A DNA stretch of 64,000 nt from Pseudomonas putida (GCF_022627325.1 NZ_JAETZZ010000009.1:1-64000); one strand, 5' to 3'. Counted from the first letter of the stretch, positions 37,328 through 46,590 are shown. A program made the numbers and translations. The notes: generated by a model from the letters alone, not told the origin.

Positions 37328-37936
37328 TTATTTCGGCGCCAGGTACCAGGCACGGTCCGAAACCGTGCCCTGCAGTGGTACATCCCAGCTGGCCTGCGCC
37401 AGTCGTTCGACCTTCTGGCATTCATGGGCCAGCCCCAGCAGCAGGGGTTTTTTCCATGTCTTGCGTCGCGCCTGGTAAGCCAGGCTGCGATCGTAGAAGC
37501 CCCCGCCCATGCCTAGCCGCCCGCCGGCTTCATCGAAGCCCACCAGTGGCAGCAGGATCAGGTCCAGCGACCAGATCGGGCGCTGGCGCTTGCGGTCAGT
37601 CAGCGGCTCTGGAATACGGAAACGGTTGCGCTTGAGCCGTTCACCCTTCTCGAACCGCTGGAACACCATGCGCGTACGCGGCCAGGCGTGCAGTACCGGC
37701 AAGTAAGTACGTTTGCCGCGCCGTTGCGCCTCGCGCAGTAGCAGCTGCGGGTCGATTTCACCGTCGTTGGGGAGGTACAGGGCGATGTGCCGGGCGCGGC
37801 GGAAAAGCGGGTTTTGCGCCAGCTGCCGATACAGCCCAAGGGAGGCTTGGCGTTGCTGGGCTGGCGTGAGCGCGCGACGGGCATTGCGAAGCAGGCGACG
37901 AAGCTGGGGGCGTGTGAGCGGCGCGGTGTCGGTCAT
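37328..37936 (-). CDS. fthC: 5-formyltetrahydrofolate cyclo-ligase
   Basis: A 202-residue enzyme (also named YgfA or Fau) that converts 5-formyl-THF to 5,10-methenyl-THF using ATP. Visible are the N-terminal LRRLLRNARRALTPAQQRQA, the substrate-loop region IALYLPNDGEID, and the signature stretch DLILLPLVGFDEAGGRLGMG with GGGFYDR. The start at 37936 is preferred. An in-frame extension to 38170 would cross the 6S RNA gene and has no family similarity. The order zapA-6S RNA-fthC is the classic gammaproteobacterial arrangement. Confidence 0.94.
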   Translation of the reverse strand: MTDTAPLTRPQLRRLLRNARRALTPAQQRQASLGLYRQLAQNPLFRRARHIALYLPNDGEIDPQLLLREAQRRGKRTYLPVLHAWPRTRMVFQRFEKGERLKRNRFRIPEPLTDRKRQRPIWSLDLILLPLVGFDEAGGRLGMGGGFYDRSLAYQARRKTWKKPLLLGLAHECQKVERLAQASWDVPLQGTVSDRAWYLAPK

Positions 37937-38002
37937 GGCACGGGCGTTCCCAGGTGTCGAAGCTAAAAGCGAGAACTGCCCACCGGGGTGGGCAATCGAA
38001 AA

Positions 38003-38160
38003 CAGGCTCCCCGATAAGACCGCTATCGGTGTAGCCCTTGAACCCGAAAGTTCAAGGTGGAGATTGCAGGGGGCGTTAAGGCTTTCCGTCGGGCGGACAT
38101 GCACACCGGCCCCAGCGTGCAACCCCCGTGGTTGTGCGTATCGGCTCAGGGACATAACCG
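38003..38160 (-). ncRNA. ssrS: 6S RNA
   Basis: On the minus strand, between zapA and fthC, the sequence matches Pseudomonas 6S RNA. It begins near CCCTGAGCCGATACGC and ends near CGGTCTTATCGGGGAGCC. The closing arms (TGAGCCGATA with the 3' TATCGGGGAG region) and the central stem arm CACCTTGAAC pairing with GGTTCAAGGG are visible. 6S RNA mimics an open promoter and sequesters sigma-70 RNA polymerase in stationary phase. The exact 5' and 3' ends are estimates to within about 10 bases. Confidence 0.9.
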
Positions 38161-38200
38161 ACTGGCGCATCCACCAGGGAGTGGCGCCAGTATACCAACC

Positions 38201-38521
38201 TCAGCCGATTTTGGTATCCGTGTCGTCGGACAAAGCCTTGTCGACGCGATCGAGCAGGTCGCGGACCTGTTCGCGGGTGGCGCTACCAGCGGGGGCGTCG
38301 GTGCGGTCGTCCTGGCGGTGGAGCATCTCGTGGGTGATGTTCAATGCGGCCATCACCGCGATCCGGTCGGCACCGATCACCTTGCCGCTGCTGCGGATCT
38401 CGCGCATCTTGCCGTCCAGGTAGCGTGCCGCGCTGACCAGGTTGTTGCGTTCTTCCGGCGGGCAGATGATCGAGTATTCCTTGTCCAGGATCTGCACGGT
38501 GACACTATTGCTTGAGCTCAT
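38201..38521 (-). CDS. zapA: Cell division protein ZapA
   Basis: A 106-residue ZapA that bundles FtsZ filaments at midcell. The N-terminal globular domain has VQILDKEYSIICPPEERNNL and AARYLDGKMREIRSSGKVIG; the C-terminal coiled coil starts at AALNITHEMLHRQDD. Length fits the family. Its start overlaps the stop codon of the upstream coiled-coil gene by four bases, and 6S RNA follows. Confidence 0.94.
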   Translation of the reverse strand: MSSSNSVTVQILDKEYSIICPPEERNNLVSAARYLDGKMREIRSSGKVIGADRIAVMAALNITHEMLHRQDDRTDAPAGSATREQVRDLLDRVDKALSDDTDTKIG

Positions 38522-38736
38522 GAGTCTTGCTCCAGGGCCTTGAGGCGTAAGATCATCGACTCGACCTTGCGCTTGGCGATCTCGTTCTTTTCGATGAGGT
38601 GGGCGCGCTCTTCGCGCCAGGATTTTTCCTGAGCTACTAGGAGTGCATTTTGCCGTTTAAGTTGCTCGACCCGCTCGATCAGCGACTCGAACCGGCTCAT
38701 CAATGCTTGCAGGTCGTTCTCTTGCGTGGGTTGCAC
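38518..38736 (-). CDS. Small coiled-coil protein (TIGR02449/ZapB-like)
   Basis: A coiled-coil protein of about 72 residues: heptad-rich LIERVEQLKRQNALLVAQE and AHLIEKNEIAKRKVESMILR, ending LKALEQDS. GTG 38736 with GGAG nearby gives a length like its P. aeruginosa counterpart; ATG 38760 would add eight residues. It overlaps zapA by four bases and is likely co-translated with it. A division-related role as a ZapB-like partner is inferred from this position. Confidence 0.8.
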   Translation of the reverse strand: MQPTQENDLQALMSRFESLIERVEQLKRQNALLVAQEKSWREERAHLIEKNEIAKRKVESMILRLKALEQDS

Positions 38737-38881
38737 TCGATTCGCTCCGTCATGAATCACCCGTCGATGATGCCTCTCCCTGAGCGGTGACGGCCAGTGC
38801 CGATGGTCTTGGCGCGCCTGCCGGTGCTAGGATACAAGGCCTTCATTCTAGTCAAATGCGCCGTCTGGCGCCTAGCCGCCC

Positions 38882-39436
38882 ATGCCTAATACCCAATCGC
38901 CCTACACCGCATTCGCCGCACTGCTCTCGAGCAACGGCCACCCTGTTTCCCCCGCCGAGCTGCACGGCCTGCTGATTGGCCGCAGTTGCGCCGGTGCCGG
39001 CTTCGACGCCGATGCCTGGCTGGCCGATGCTGCCGGGGTGCTGGAAAACGAACCTGAAGACAATGTGCGCGCTGCACTGATCGGCCTGCAGGAGATGGTC
39101 AAGGCCGAGCTGACCGGCGAGGACATTGCCATCGTGCTGCTGCTGCCAACCGATGAAACCTCGCTGACCGAGCGTGCCACGGCCCTGGGCCAGTGGTGCC
39201 AGGGCTTCATCGCCGGCTTCGGGCTGAATGCTGGCGGCAAGGACCTGTCCACTGATGCCAAGGAAGTGCTCCAGGACCTGGTGGCCATTTCCCAGGTCCA
39301 GGAAGCGCTGGAGGAATCCGAGGACGGCGAAAGCGACTACATGGAAGTCATGGAGTATCTGCGCGTTGCGCCGCTGCTGCTCTACACAGAGCTGGCCGCG
39401 CCCGCCGCGCCCGCGCCAAAACCTTCGCTGCACTGA
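38882..39436 (+). CDS. ygfB: YecA/YgfB (UPF0149) family protein
   Basis: A 184-residue helical acidic protein of the UPF0149 family. Visible features are the N-terminal [16 protein letters not shown], the central [14 protein letters not shown] and the acidic stretch [19 protein letters not shown], all family hallmarks. It is divergent from the zapA unit and 22 bp upstream of pepP, the same order as in E. coli (ygfB-pepP-ubiH-visC). Molecular role is poorly defined. Confidence 0.92.
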   Translation: MPNTQSPYTAFAALLSSNGHPVSPAELHGLLIGRSCAGAGFDADAWLADAAGVLENEPEDNVRAALIGLQEMVKAELTGEDIAIVLLLPTDETSLTERATALGQWCQGFIAGFGLNAGGKDLSTDAKEVLQDLVAISQVQEALEESEDGESDYMEVMEYLRVAPLLLYTELAAPAAPAPKPSLH

Positions 39437-39458
39437 TCAACCGGGGGTAGTCTTGCCC

Positions 39459-40793
39459 ATGAGCCGCATACCCAAGGCCGAATATGCCCGTCGGCGCAAG
39501 GCGCTGATGGCGCAGATGGTCCCCAACAGCATTGCCATCCTGCCGGCTGCCGCGGTCGCCATTCGTAACCGCGATGTCGAACACGTGTACCGCCAGGACA
39601 GCGATTTCCAGTACCTGAGCGGCTTCCCGGAGCCGGAGGCGGTGATTGCGCTGATCCCGGGGCGCGAGCATGGCGAGTACGTACTGTTCTGCCGCGAGCG
39701 TAATCCCGAGCGTGAGCTATGGGACGGCCTGCGGGCCGGCCAGGAAGGTGCCATCCGCGACTTTGGCGCGGACGATGCCTTCCCGATCACCGACATCGAC
39801 GAGATCCTCCCAGGCCTCATCGAAGGTCGCGAACGGGTCTACAGCGCCATGGGCAGCAACCCCGAGTTCGACCGCCGGCTGATGGACTGGATCAACGTGA
39901 TCCGCTCCAAGGCGCGCCTTGGCGCCCAGCCTCCCAACGAGTTTGTTGCCCTGGATCATCTGCTGCACGACATGCGTCTGTATAAATCAGCGGCGGAAGT
40001 GAAAGTGATGCGCGCCGCTGCAGACATTTCTGCACGCGCCCATGTGCGGGCCATGCAGGCCTGCCGGGCAGGGCTGCACGAGTACAGCCTGGAAGCCGAG
40101 CTGGACTACGAATTCCGTAAGGGTGGGGCAAGAATGCCAGCCTACGGGTCGATCGTCGCGGCTGGCCGCAATGGCTGTATCCTGCACTATCAAGAAAACA
40201 ATGCCGCGCTCAAGGACGGTGACCTGGTGCTGATCGACGCCGGTTGCGAAATCGATTGCTATGCCAGCGACATCACCCGCACCTTCCCGGTCAGCGGGCG
40301 TTTTTCGCCTGAGCAGAAGGCCATTTATGAATTGGTGCTCAAGGCCCAGGCCGCTGCCTTCGCCGAAATTGCTCCCGGCAAGCACTGGAACCACGCCCAT
40401 GAAGCGACCGTGCGGGTAATCACCGAAGGGCTGGTGGAGTTGGGGTTGCTCAAGGGCAAGGTGCAGGCGCTGATCGAAAGTGAAGCGTATCGCGCCTTCT
40501 ACATGCACCGTGCCGGGCACTGGCTCGGCATGGATGTGCACGATGTGGGCGAGTACAAGGTCGGCGGCCAGTGGCGAGTGCTGGAGCCCGGCATGGCGCT
40601 GACCGTCGAACCGGGTATCTACATTGCCGCCGACAATCAGCAGGTCGCGAAGAAATGGCGTGGCATCGGCGTAAGGATCGAGGACGACGTGGTGGTGACC
40701 AGGCAAGGTTGTGAAATTCTGACGTCGGGCGTGCCCCGGACGGTCGCCGAGATCGAGGCGCTGATGCTGGCGGCACGTAAGGACGCGGCATGA
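39459..40793 (+). CDS. pepP: Xaa-Pro aminopeptidase
   Basis: A 444-residue dinuclear-metal aminopeptidase P that removes N-terminal residues before proline. Start ATG 39459 (MSRIPKAEYARRRKAL) is the family start; an in-frame extension into ygfB is spurious. Metal ligands are visible in VLIDAGCEIDCYASDITRTF (two Asp), MHRAGHWLGMDVHD (His), LTVEPGIYI (Glu) and RIEDDVVV (Glu). It overlaps ubiH by four bases (ATGA). Confidence 0.96.
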   Translation: MSRIPKAEYARRRKALMAQMVPNSIAILPAAAVAIRNRDVEHVYRQDSDFQYLSGFPEPEAVIALIPGREHGEYVLFCRERNPERELWDGLRAGQEGAIRDFGADDAFPITDIDEILPGLIEGRERVYSAMGSNPEFDRRLMDWINVIRSKARLGAQPPNEFVALDHLLHDMRLYKSAAEVKVMRAAADISARAHVRAMQACRAGLHEYSLEAELDYEFRKGGARMPAYGSIVAAGRNGCILHYQENNAALKDGDLVLIDAGCEIDCYASDITRTFPVSGRFSPEQKAIYELVLKAQAAAFAEIAPGKHWNHAHEATVRVITEGLVELGLLKGKVQALIESEAYRAFYMHRAGHWLGMDVHDVGEYKVGGQWRVLEPGMALTVEPGIYIAADNQQVAKKWRGIGVRIEDDVVVTRQGCEILTSGVPRTVAEIEALMLAARKDAA

Positions 40794-41989
40794 ACCGAGT
40801 CAACCTGGCGATCATTGGTGGCGGCCTGGTCGGCGCCAGCCTGGCGCTGGCCCTGCAGGCTGGCGCCAAGGCGCGTGGCTGGAAGATCCTGCTGATCGAG
40901 CCGTTCGCCCCGGGCGACAGCTTCCAGCCCAGCTATGATGCACGCTCCTCTGCGCTATCGTTCGGTACCCGGCAGATCTATCAGCACCTGGGCATGTGGC
41001 AAGCGATCAGCCCGCGTGCCGAGCCGATCCGGCAAATTCAGGTCTCGGACCGTGGGCGCTTTGGCTGCACCCGCCTGGATGCGCTGGAGGAGGGTGTGCC
41101 AGCGTTGGGCTACGTGGTCGAGAACGCCTGGCTTGGCCAGTGCCTTTGGCAAGGGCTGGACAGTGAGGTGGTGAGCTGGCGCTGCCCGGCCGAAGTGAAG
41201 GCGATGCAGGCTGTTGCCGGTGGTTATCGCTTGCAGCTGGACGATGACACCAGCCTGGAGTGCGACCTGGCAGTGCTGGCCGACGGTGGCCGCTCGGGCT
41301 TGCGCGAGCAATTGGGCATACATGTGCGCCGCACGCCGTACGAGCAGAGCGCGCTGATCGCCAACATCACCCCAGGCGAATCCCATCGCGGGCAAGCCTT
41401 CGAGCGTTTTACCGAGCAAGGCCCCATGGCACTGCTGCCGCTGCCCGAGAATCGCTGTGCGTTGGTCTGGACCCGTCAGGGTATGGACGCCAAGCGCCTG
41501 GCCGAGATCGACGAGCGCAGCTTCCTGCGCGAGCTTCAGGATGTATTCGGCTATCGCCTCGGCGCCCTGCGCCAGGTCGGCGCACGGCATCTTTACCCGC
41601 TGGCACTGGTCGAAGCCCAGGAGCAGGTGCGCCCTCATCTGGTTGTATTAGGCAATGCCGCGCACAGCCTGCACCCCATTGCCGGGCAGGGCTTCAACCT
41701 GTCGCTGCGTGACGTGCAGGCGCTGGCCGACGCGCTGCTGGCCGGCCCGCAGCAGCCAGGCGATCTGGCGACCCTGCAGGCGTACCATCGACGCCAGCAA
41801 CTCGATCAGGCCATGACCATCGGTTTTTCCGACCAGGTCACCCGCCTGTTCGGCAGCAACCAGCCATTGTTGGCCGCTGGGCGCAACATCGGTTTGCTTG
41901 GGCTCGACTTGCTGCCGCCGGCAAGAAGCTGGTTCGCCCGCCAGGCCATGGGCTTGGGCACCCGCCCTGATCCGCGGGGTCAGGCATGA
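40790..41989 (+). CDS. ubiH: 2-octaprenyl-6-methoxyphenol hydroxylase UbiH
   Basis: A 399-residue FAD monooxygenase of ubiquinone synthesis. The FAD motif is AIIGGGLVGASLALALQ at the N-terminus, the DG motif LADGGRSGLRE lies near residue 162, and the GD-like motif LGNAAHSLHPIAGQGFNL near 286. The pepP-ubiH coupling identifies it as UbiH rather than a paralogue. It overlaps the next gene by four bases. Confidence 0.93.
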   Translation: MNRVNLAIIGGGLVGASLALALQAGAKARGWKILLIEPFAPGDSFQPSYDARSSALSFGTRQIYQHLGMWQAISPRAEPIRQIQVSDRGRFGCTRLDALEEGVPALGYVVENAWLGQCLWQGLDSEVVSWRCPAEVKAMQAVAGGYRLQLDDDTSLECDLAVLADGGRSGLREQLGIHVRRTPYEQSALIANITPGESHRGQAFERFTEQGPMALLPLPENRCALVWTRQGMDAKRLAEIDERSFLRELQDVFGYRLGALRQVGARHLYPLALVEAQEQVRPHLVVLGNAAHSLHPIAGQGFNLSLRDVQALADALLAGPQQPGDLATLQAYHRRQQLDQAMTIGFSDQVTRLFGSNQPLLAAGRNIGLLGLDLLPPARSWFARQAMGLGTRPDPRGQA

Positions 41990-42468
41990 GCAACCCGCGC
42001 AAGCTGGCGCGCCGGGCGCGCATGCTGCGCTGGCTGCTGAACCTTTACCCACCGTACCTGGGTGCTGGCATTCGCATTCAGCACATCAGCCCAGACATGC
42101 GCAGTGTCAGGGTGCGCATGAAGTTGACGCGCTGGAACCGCAACTACGTCGGTACCCAGTTTGGCGGTAGCTTGTATTCGATGGTCGATCCGTTCTACAT
42201 GCTGATGCTGATCGAACTGCTGGGCCGTGAGTACATTGTCTGGGACAAGGCAGCCAGCATTGACTTCATCACACCCGGCAAAGGCCCGGTGTATGCCGAT
42301 TTCCACATCGAAGACGCACTGCTGGATGAGATCCGCCAGCAGACCGCCGGTGGCAAGAAATACCTGCCACGTTTGCAGGTCGATGTCCGTGACGGTGCCG
42401 GCGAGCTGGTGGCGCGGGTCGATAAAACCCTATACGTGCGGCTAAAGCCGCAAGCGAGGCAGGCGTAA
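41986..42468 (+). CDS. DUF4442 hotdog-fold protein (thioesterase-like)
   Basis: A 160-residue protein with DUF4442 features, a hotdog-fold family related to acyl-CoA thioesterases (NRNYVGTQFGGSLYSMVDPF, KAASIDFITPGKGPV). It sits inside the ubiquinone hydroxylase operon, overlapping ubiH by four bases and ending 3 bp before the second hydroxylase. E. coli lacks a gene here. It may act on an acyl or aromatic intermediate, but the substrate is unknown. Confidence 0.85.
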   Translation: MSNPRKLARRARMLRWLLNLYPPYLGAGIRIQHISPDMRSVRVRMKLTRWNRNYVGTQFGGSLYSMVDPFYMLMLIELLGREYIVWDKAASIDFITPGKGPVYADFHIEDALLDEIRQQTAGGKKYLPRLQVDVRDGAGELVARVDKTLYVRLKPQARQA

Positions 42469-42471
42469 GGC

Positions 42472-43695
42472 ATGGAAATGCGCGCAGATCTGTTGATTGT
42501 CGGTGCTGGTATGGTCGGCAGCGCCTTGGCCTTGGCGTTGCGCCACAGTGGCCTGGAAATACTCCTGCTCGACGGTGGTTCGCTGACGGTGAAGCCGTTT
42601 GACAGCGATGCGCCATTCGAGGCGCGGGTCAGCGCCCTCTCGGCGGCCAGCCAGCGCATCCTCGAGCGGTTGGGCGCCTGGGAAGAAATTGCCAAACGGC
42701 GTGTTTCGCCCTACTCGGACATGCATGTCTGGGACGGCAGCGGCACTGGGCAGATTCACTTCTCCGCCGCCAGCGTGCACGCGCAGGTGCTTGGCCATAT
42801 CGTCGAAAACCGGGTGGTGCAGGATGGCCTGCTGGAGCGCCTGCATGACAGCGATATCGGCCTGCTGCCCAACGCCCGCCTGGAGCAGATGCGCCGTTCT
42901 GGCGATGAGTGGTTGCTGACCCTGGCCGATGGTCGCCGCCTGCGGGCGCCGCTGGTGGTGGCTGCCGACGGTGCCAATTCGGCGGTGCGGCGCCTGGCCG
43001 GCTGCCAGACCCGTGAATGGGATTACCTGCATCACGCCATCGTAACCAGCGTGCGCTGCAGCGCTGCACACCAGGCTACCGCCTGGCAGCGCTTCACCGA
43101 TGAAGGGCCGCTGGCCTTTTTGCCCTTGTCGCGAGACGGCCAGCAGGGCTGGTGCTCGATCGTATGGTCGACCACGCCGGAGCAGGCCGAGCAGTTGATG
43201 GCGCTGGATGATCACGCTTTCCTCAAGGCCTTGGAGCGTGGCTTCGAGGGGCGACTGGGCCACGTGCTGCACGCCGACCCTCGGGTCTGTGTGCCGTTGC
43301 GTCAGCGCCACGCCAAGCGCTACGTGGATGAGGGGCTGGCACTGATCGGTGATGCCGCGCACACCATTCATCCGCTGGCTGGGCAAGGCGTGAACCTGGG
43401 TTTTCTCGATGCAGCGGTACTGGCTGAGGTGCTGGCGAAGGCGTGCGAGCGGGGTGAACGGCTGGCCGATGTGAAAGTGCTCAGCCGTTATGAGCGCCGA
43501 CGCATGCCGCACAACCTGGCCTTGATGGCTGCGATGGAGGCCTTTGAGCGGCTGTTCCAGGCCGATCCGCTGCCGTTGCGCTGGTTGCGTAACAGCGGCC
43601 TGAAGCTGGTGCAGCAAATGCCCGAGGCCAAGGCGCTGTTCGTGCGCCAGGCGTTGGGGCTCTCAGGCGACTTGCCGGACCTGGCCAAGCCTTGA
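42472..43695 (+). CDS. UbiH/UbiF/VisC-family FAD hydroxylase
   Basis: A 407-residue FAD monooxygenase paralogous to UbiH. Motifs: LIVGAGMVGSALALALR, VAADGANSAVRRLAG, and LIGDAAHTIHPLAGQGVNLG. It is one of the ring hydroxylases of ubiquinone synthesis (UbiF- or UbiI/VisC-like); which position it oxidises cannot be told from sequence. It is the last gene of the ygfB-pepP-ubiH-DUF4442 run and is followed by a GC-rich hairpin. Confidence 0.91.
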   Translation: MEMRADLLIVGAGMVGSALALALRHSGLEILLLDGGSLTVKPFDSDAPFEARVSALSAASQRILERLGAWEEIAKRRVSPYSDMHVWDGSGTGQIHFSAASVHAQVLGHIVENRVVQDGLLERLHDSDIGLLPNARLEQMRRSGDEWLLTLADGRRLRAPLVVAADGANSAVRRLAGCQTREWDYLHHAIVTSVRCSAAHQATAWQRFTDEGPLAFLPLSRDGQQGWCSIVWSTTPEQAEQLMALDDHAFLKALERGFEGRLGHVLHADPRVCVPLRQRHAKRYVDEGLALIGDAAHTIHPLAGQGVNLGFLDAAVLAEVLAKACERGERLADVKVLSRYERRRMPHNLALMAAMEAFERLFQADPLPLRWLRNSGLKLVQQMPEAKALFVRQALGLSGDLPDLAKP

Positions 43696-43702
43696 GATTG
43701 AG

Positions 43703-43722
43703 GGGCCGCTTTGCGGCCCTTT
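43703..43722 (+). terminator. Terminator-like hairpin after the ubiquinone hydroxylase operon
   Basis: GGGCCGC-TTT-GCGGCCC is a 7-bp GC stem followed by TTTCG, eight bases after the hydroxylase stop. The T-run is short but the position fits an intrinsic terminator. Confidence 0.6.
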
Positions 43723-43850
43723 CGCGGCACAGGGCCACTGCTGGAAGCGTTCGCGTACCCTTGCAACATCTGGTAACGGCTGGGTAGGTGAGCCAGGAAA
43801 TGGGATTCACTACCATTTGCGCCTCTCATACGATTCGAGGAGTGCATCCC

Positions 43851-44852
43851 ATGTTGCCACGCAAGCCCCTACTGGCCGCCCTGGCCCTGACGCTGTTCGG
43901 TGGCAACGCCCAGGCGGCGGACGAAGTAGTGGTGTACTCCTCGCGCATCGACGAGCTGATCAAGCCGGTGTTCGACGCCTACACCGCCGAGACCGGCGTC
44001 AAGATCAAGTTCATCACCGACAAAGAAGCCCCGCTGATGCAACGCATCAAGGCCGAGGGCGACAACGGGGTGGCCGACCTGCTGCTGACCGTCGATGCCG
44101 GTAACCTGTGGCAGGCCGAGCAGATGGGCATCCTGCAGCCCATCGAGTCGACCATCATCGACCAGAACATCCCCGCTCAGTACCGCGCCTCGTCCCATGA
44201 ATGGACCGGCCTGAGCCTGCGTGCACGGACCATCATCTACTCCACCGAGCGCGTCAAGCCTGAAGAGCTGAGCACCTACGAGGCGCTGGCAGACAAGCAG
44301 TGGGAAGGGCGCCTGTGCCTGCGCACGGCGAAGAAGGTCTACAACCAGTCGCTGACCGCCACCCTGATCGAGAACCATGGCGAGGCCAAGACCGAACAGA
44401 TCGTCAAAGGGTGGGTCAACAACCTGTCTACCGACGTGTTCTCTGACGACAACTCGGTTATCCAGGCCATCGAGGCCGGCCAGTGCGATGTGGGGGTGGT
44501 GAACACTTACTACTACGGCCGCCTGCACAAGCAGAACCCGGACCTGCCCGTGAAGATCTTCTGGCCTAACCAGGGTGACCGTGGCGTGCACGTCAATCTG
44601 TCCGGTATCGGCCTGACCAAGCACGCACCGCATCCGCAAGCGGCCAAGAAGCTGGTGGAGTGGATGACCGGGGAGCAGGCGCAAAAGCTGTTCGCCGACA
44701 TCAACCAGGAGTTCCCGGCCAATCCGAAGGTCAAGCCATCGGACGAGGTCCAGGCGTGGGGCAGCTTCAAGGCTGACAGCATCCCGGTCGAGGTGGCGGG
44801 CAAACGCCAGGCTGAGGCCATTCGCTTGATGGATCGGGCTGGCTGGAACTAA
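43851..44852 (+). CDS. Iron(III) ABC transporter periplasmic binding protein (FbpA/FutA-like)
   Basis: A 333-residue exported ferric-binding protein. ATG 43851 follows GAGGAG by 8 bases; the signal peptide [20 protein letters not shown] ends near AQA. The mature start [19 protein letters not shown] and the tyrosine cluster [10 protein letters not shown] (iron ligands) are typical of FbpA/HitA proteins. A P. putida REP lies between it and the permease gene. No ATPase gene follows; it must be encoded elsewhere. Confidence 0.92.
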   Translation: MLPRKPLLAALALTLFGGNAQAADEVVVYSSRIDELIKPVFDAYTAETGVKIKFITDKEAPLMQRIKAEGDNGVADLLLTVDAGNLWQAEQMGILQPIESTIIDQNIPAQYRASSHEWTGLSLRARTIIYSTERVKPEELSTYEALADKQWEGRLCLRTAKKVYNQSLTATLIENHGEAKTEQIVKGWVNNLSTDVFSDDNSVIQAIEAGQCDVGVVNTYYYGRLHKQNPDLPVKIFWPNQGDRGVHVNLSGIGLTKHAPHPQAAKKLVEWMTGEQAQKLFADINQEFPANPKVKPSDEVQAWGSFKADSIPVEVAGKRQAEAIRLMDRAGWN

Positions 44853-44871
44853 GCCCCAGGCTTTATCCTTC

Positions 44872-44916
44872 TGAGGCCCGCAGGGGCCTCTTCGCGGGGC
44901 AAGCCCGCGCAGCGGT
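44872..44916. repeat. Single P. putida-type REP between iron-transport genes
   Basis: GGCCTCTTCGCGGGGCAAGCCCGCGC matches, in pieces, the core of the known P. putida REP (GGCCTCTTCGCGGG with CCCGC arm). An overlapping hairpin GAGGCCC-GCAG-GGGCCTC precedes it. It lies between the binding-protein and permease genes and probably reduces read-through, favouring more binding protein. Confidence 0.75.
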
Positions 44917-44942
44917 TGCCATCTGCCACAGAGACAGTTGCC

Positions 44943-46565
44943 TTGCCCCACGCTCCCCAACGCCGCTGGTACCTCCCGGTCATCCTGATCGCCGCCCTCG
45001 TGCTCCTGCCCTTGAGCGTCTTGCTGCTGTCCTGGCAATCGATCGACGTGCAGATCTGGTCGCACCTGCTCGACACCCAGATGAGCCGCCTGCTCGGCAA
45101 CACATTAACCTTGGTGGCGGGCGTAGGCGCAGGCGTCACCGTGCTCGGCGTTAGCCTGGCCTGGCTCACCAGCCTTTGCCAGTTCCCCGGCAGGCGCTGG
45201 CTGGACTGGGCACTGATGCTGCCGTTTGCCATCCCCGCCTATGTCTTGGCGTTCGTCTTCGTCGGCCTGCTTGATTTCGCCGGCCCCGTGCAGAGCGCCT
45301 TGCGTGAAGTGTTCGGGCCCATGCGCCTGCCGCGGGTGCGCTCCACCGGCGGGGTGATTGTGGTACTGGTGCTGGTGTTCTACCCGTATGTCTACCTGCT
45401 CGCACGCACGGCATTCCTGGCCCAGGGCAAGGGGCTCATGGAAGCGGCGCGGGTGCTGGGCCTTTCGCCGCTGCAAGCCTTCTGGCGGGTTGCCCTGCCC
45501 ATGGCGCGGCCGGCCATCGGCGCAGGCATCGCCCTGGCCCTGATGGAGACCTTGGCAGATTTTGGCGCGGTGGCGGTGTTCAATTTCGACACGTTCACCA
45601 CTGCCATTTACAAGACCTGGTATGGCTTCTTCAGCCTGTCCAGCGCGGCCCAGCTGGCCAGCCTGCTGTTGCTGGCGGTCATGCTGGTGCTGTACGCAGA
45701 GCGCCGCGCTCGTGGTGCCTCGCGCAGCGCCAATGAACGCCCTCGGGGTCAAGCCCTCTATCACCTGCGCGGGGTGAAGGCACTGCTGGCCAGTGGCTGG
45801 TGCCTGCTGGTATTTGCCTGTGCCTTCGTCATCCCGGTGCTGCAGCTGCTGGTATGGTTCTGGCAGCGTGGGCGGCATGACCTGGACGAGCGCTATGTCA
45901 GCCTGGTGCTGCACACCCTGTACCTGGGCGCCATGGCAGCCTTGATCACGGTGTGCGTCGCGCTGGTGCTGGCCTTTGCCCGGCGCCAGGCGCCGACTGG
46001 CGGCATCCGTGCCGGGGTCGGCCTGGCCAACCTGGGCTATGCCTTGCCCGGCTCTGTGCTGGCGGTTTCGATCATGCTGGCCTTCAGTTACCTGGACAAC
46101 CGCCTGGTGATCCCCCTGTCGACGTGGCTGGGCGGGGCAGGCAAGCCCTTGCTGCTGGGCAGCCTCGCGGCATTGCTGGTGGCCTATCTGGTACGTTTCA
46201 TCGCCGTAGCCTATGGGCCACTGGAAGGCAGCCTGGAGCGCATCCGCCCGTCGTTGCCCGAGGTTTCACGGAGCCTGGGTGTGGGAGGGGCGAGATTGTT
46301 TTTCAAAGTGTATATGCCGCTGCTGGTTCCCGGTGCACTCAGTGCCGCACTGCTGGTCTTCGTCGATGTGCTCAAGGAAATGCCCGCGACGTTGCTGATG
46401 CGGCCCTTCGGCTGGGATACCCTCGCCGTACGGGTGTTCGAGATGACCAGTGAAGGCGAGTGGGCCCGTGCCTCACTGCCTGCCTTGACCTTGGTGCTGG
46501 TTGGCCTGCTGCCGGTCATCGGCCTGATTCATCGTTCAGCCAGGCGCCCTGGTCACAGTCACTGA
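44943..46565 (+). CDS. Iron(III) ABC transporter permease (FbpB/SfuB-like)
   Basis: A permease of about 540 residues with two fused transmembrane halves, as in FbpB and SfuB. Each half has a coupling motif: VLGLSPLQAFWRVALPMARP in the first and SLGVGGARLFFKVYMPLLVP in the second. The start is uncertain: TTG 44943 (PHAPQRRW) is chosen because an upstream TTG at 44916 abuts the REP. With the preceding binding protein it imports ferric iron; the ATPase is not adjacent. Confidence 0.9.
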   Translation: MPHAPQRRWYLPVILIAALVLLPLSVLLLSWQSIDVQIWSHLLDTQMSRLLGNTLTLVAGVGAGVTVLGVSLAWLTSLCQFPGRRWLDWALMLPFAIPAYVLAFVFVGLLDFAGPVQSALREVFGPMRLPRVRSTGGVIVVLVLVFYPYVYLLARTAFLAQGKGLMEAARVLGLSPLQAFWRVALPMARPAIGAGIALALMETLADFGAVAVFNFDTFTTAIYKTWYGFFSLSSAAQLASLLLLAVMLVLYAERRARGASRSANERPRGQALYHLRGVKALLASGWCLLVFACAFVIPVLQLLVWFWQRGRHDLDERYVSLVLHTLYLGAMAALITVCVALVLAFARRQAPTGGIRAGVGLANLGYALPGSVLAVSIMLAFSYLDNRLVIPLSTWLGGAGKPLLLGSLAALLVAYLVRFIAVAYGPLEGSLERIRPSLPEVSRSLGVGGARLFFKVYMPLLVPGALSAALLVFVDVLKEMPATLLMRPFGWDTLAVRVFEMTSEGEWARASLPALTLVLVGLLPVIGLIHRSARRPGHSH

Positions 46566-46590
46566 GGGTGCCAGCCCGCGCCCTTGCGGC

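Noticed and set aside
43797-43860. Fur box upstream of the ferric-binding protein
   Set aside because: No GATAATGATAATCATTATC-like sequence could be found; only an unrelated AAATGG/CCATTT inverted repeat.
44916-44942. Upstream TTG start for the iron permease
   Set aside because: It abuts the REP element and lacks a ribosome site; TTG 44943 is more credible though also uncertain.
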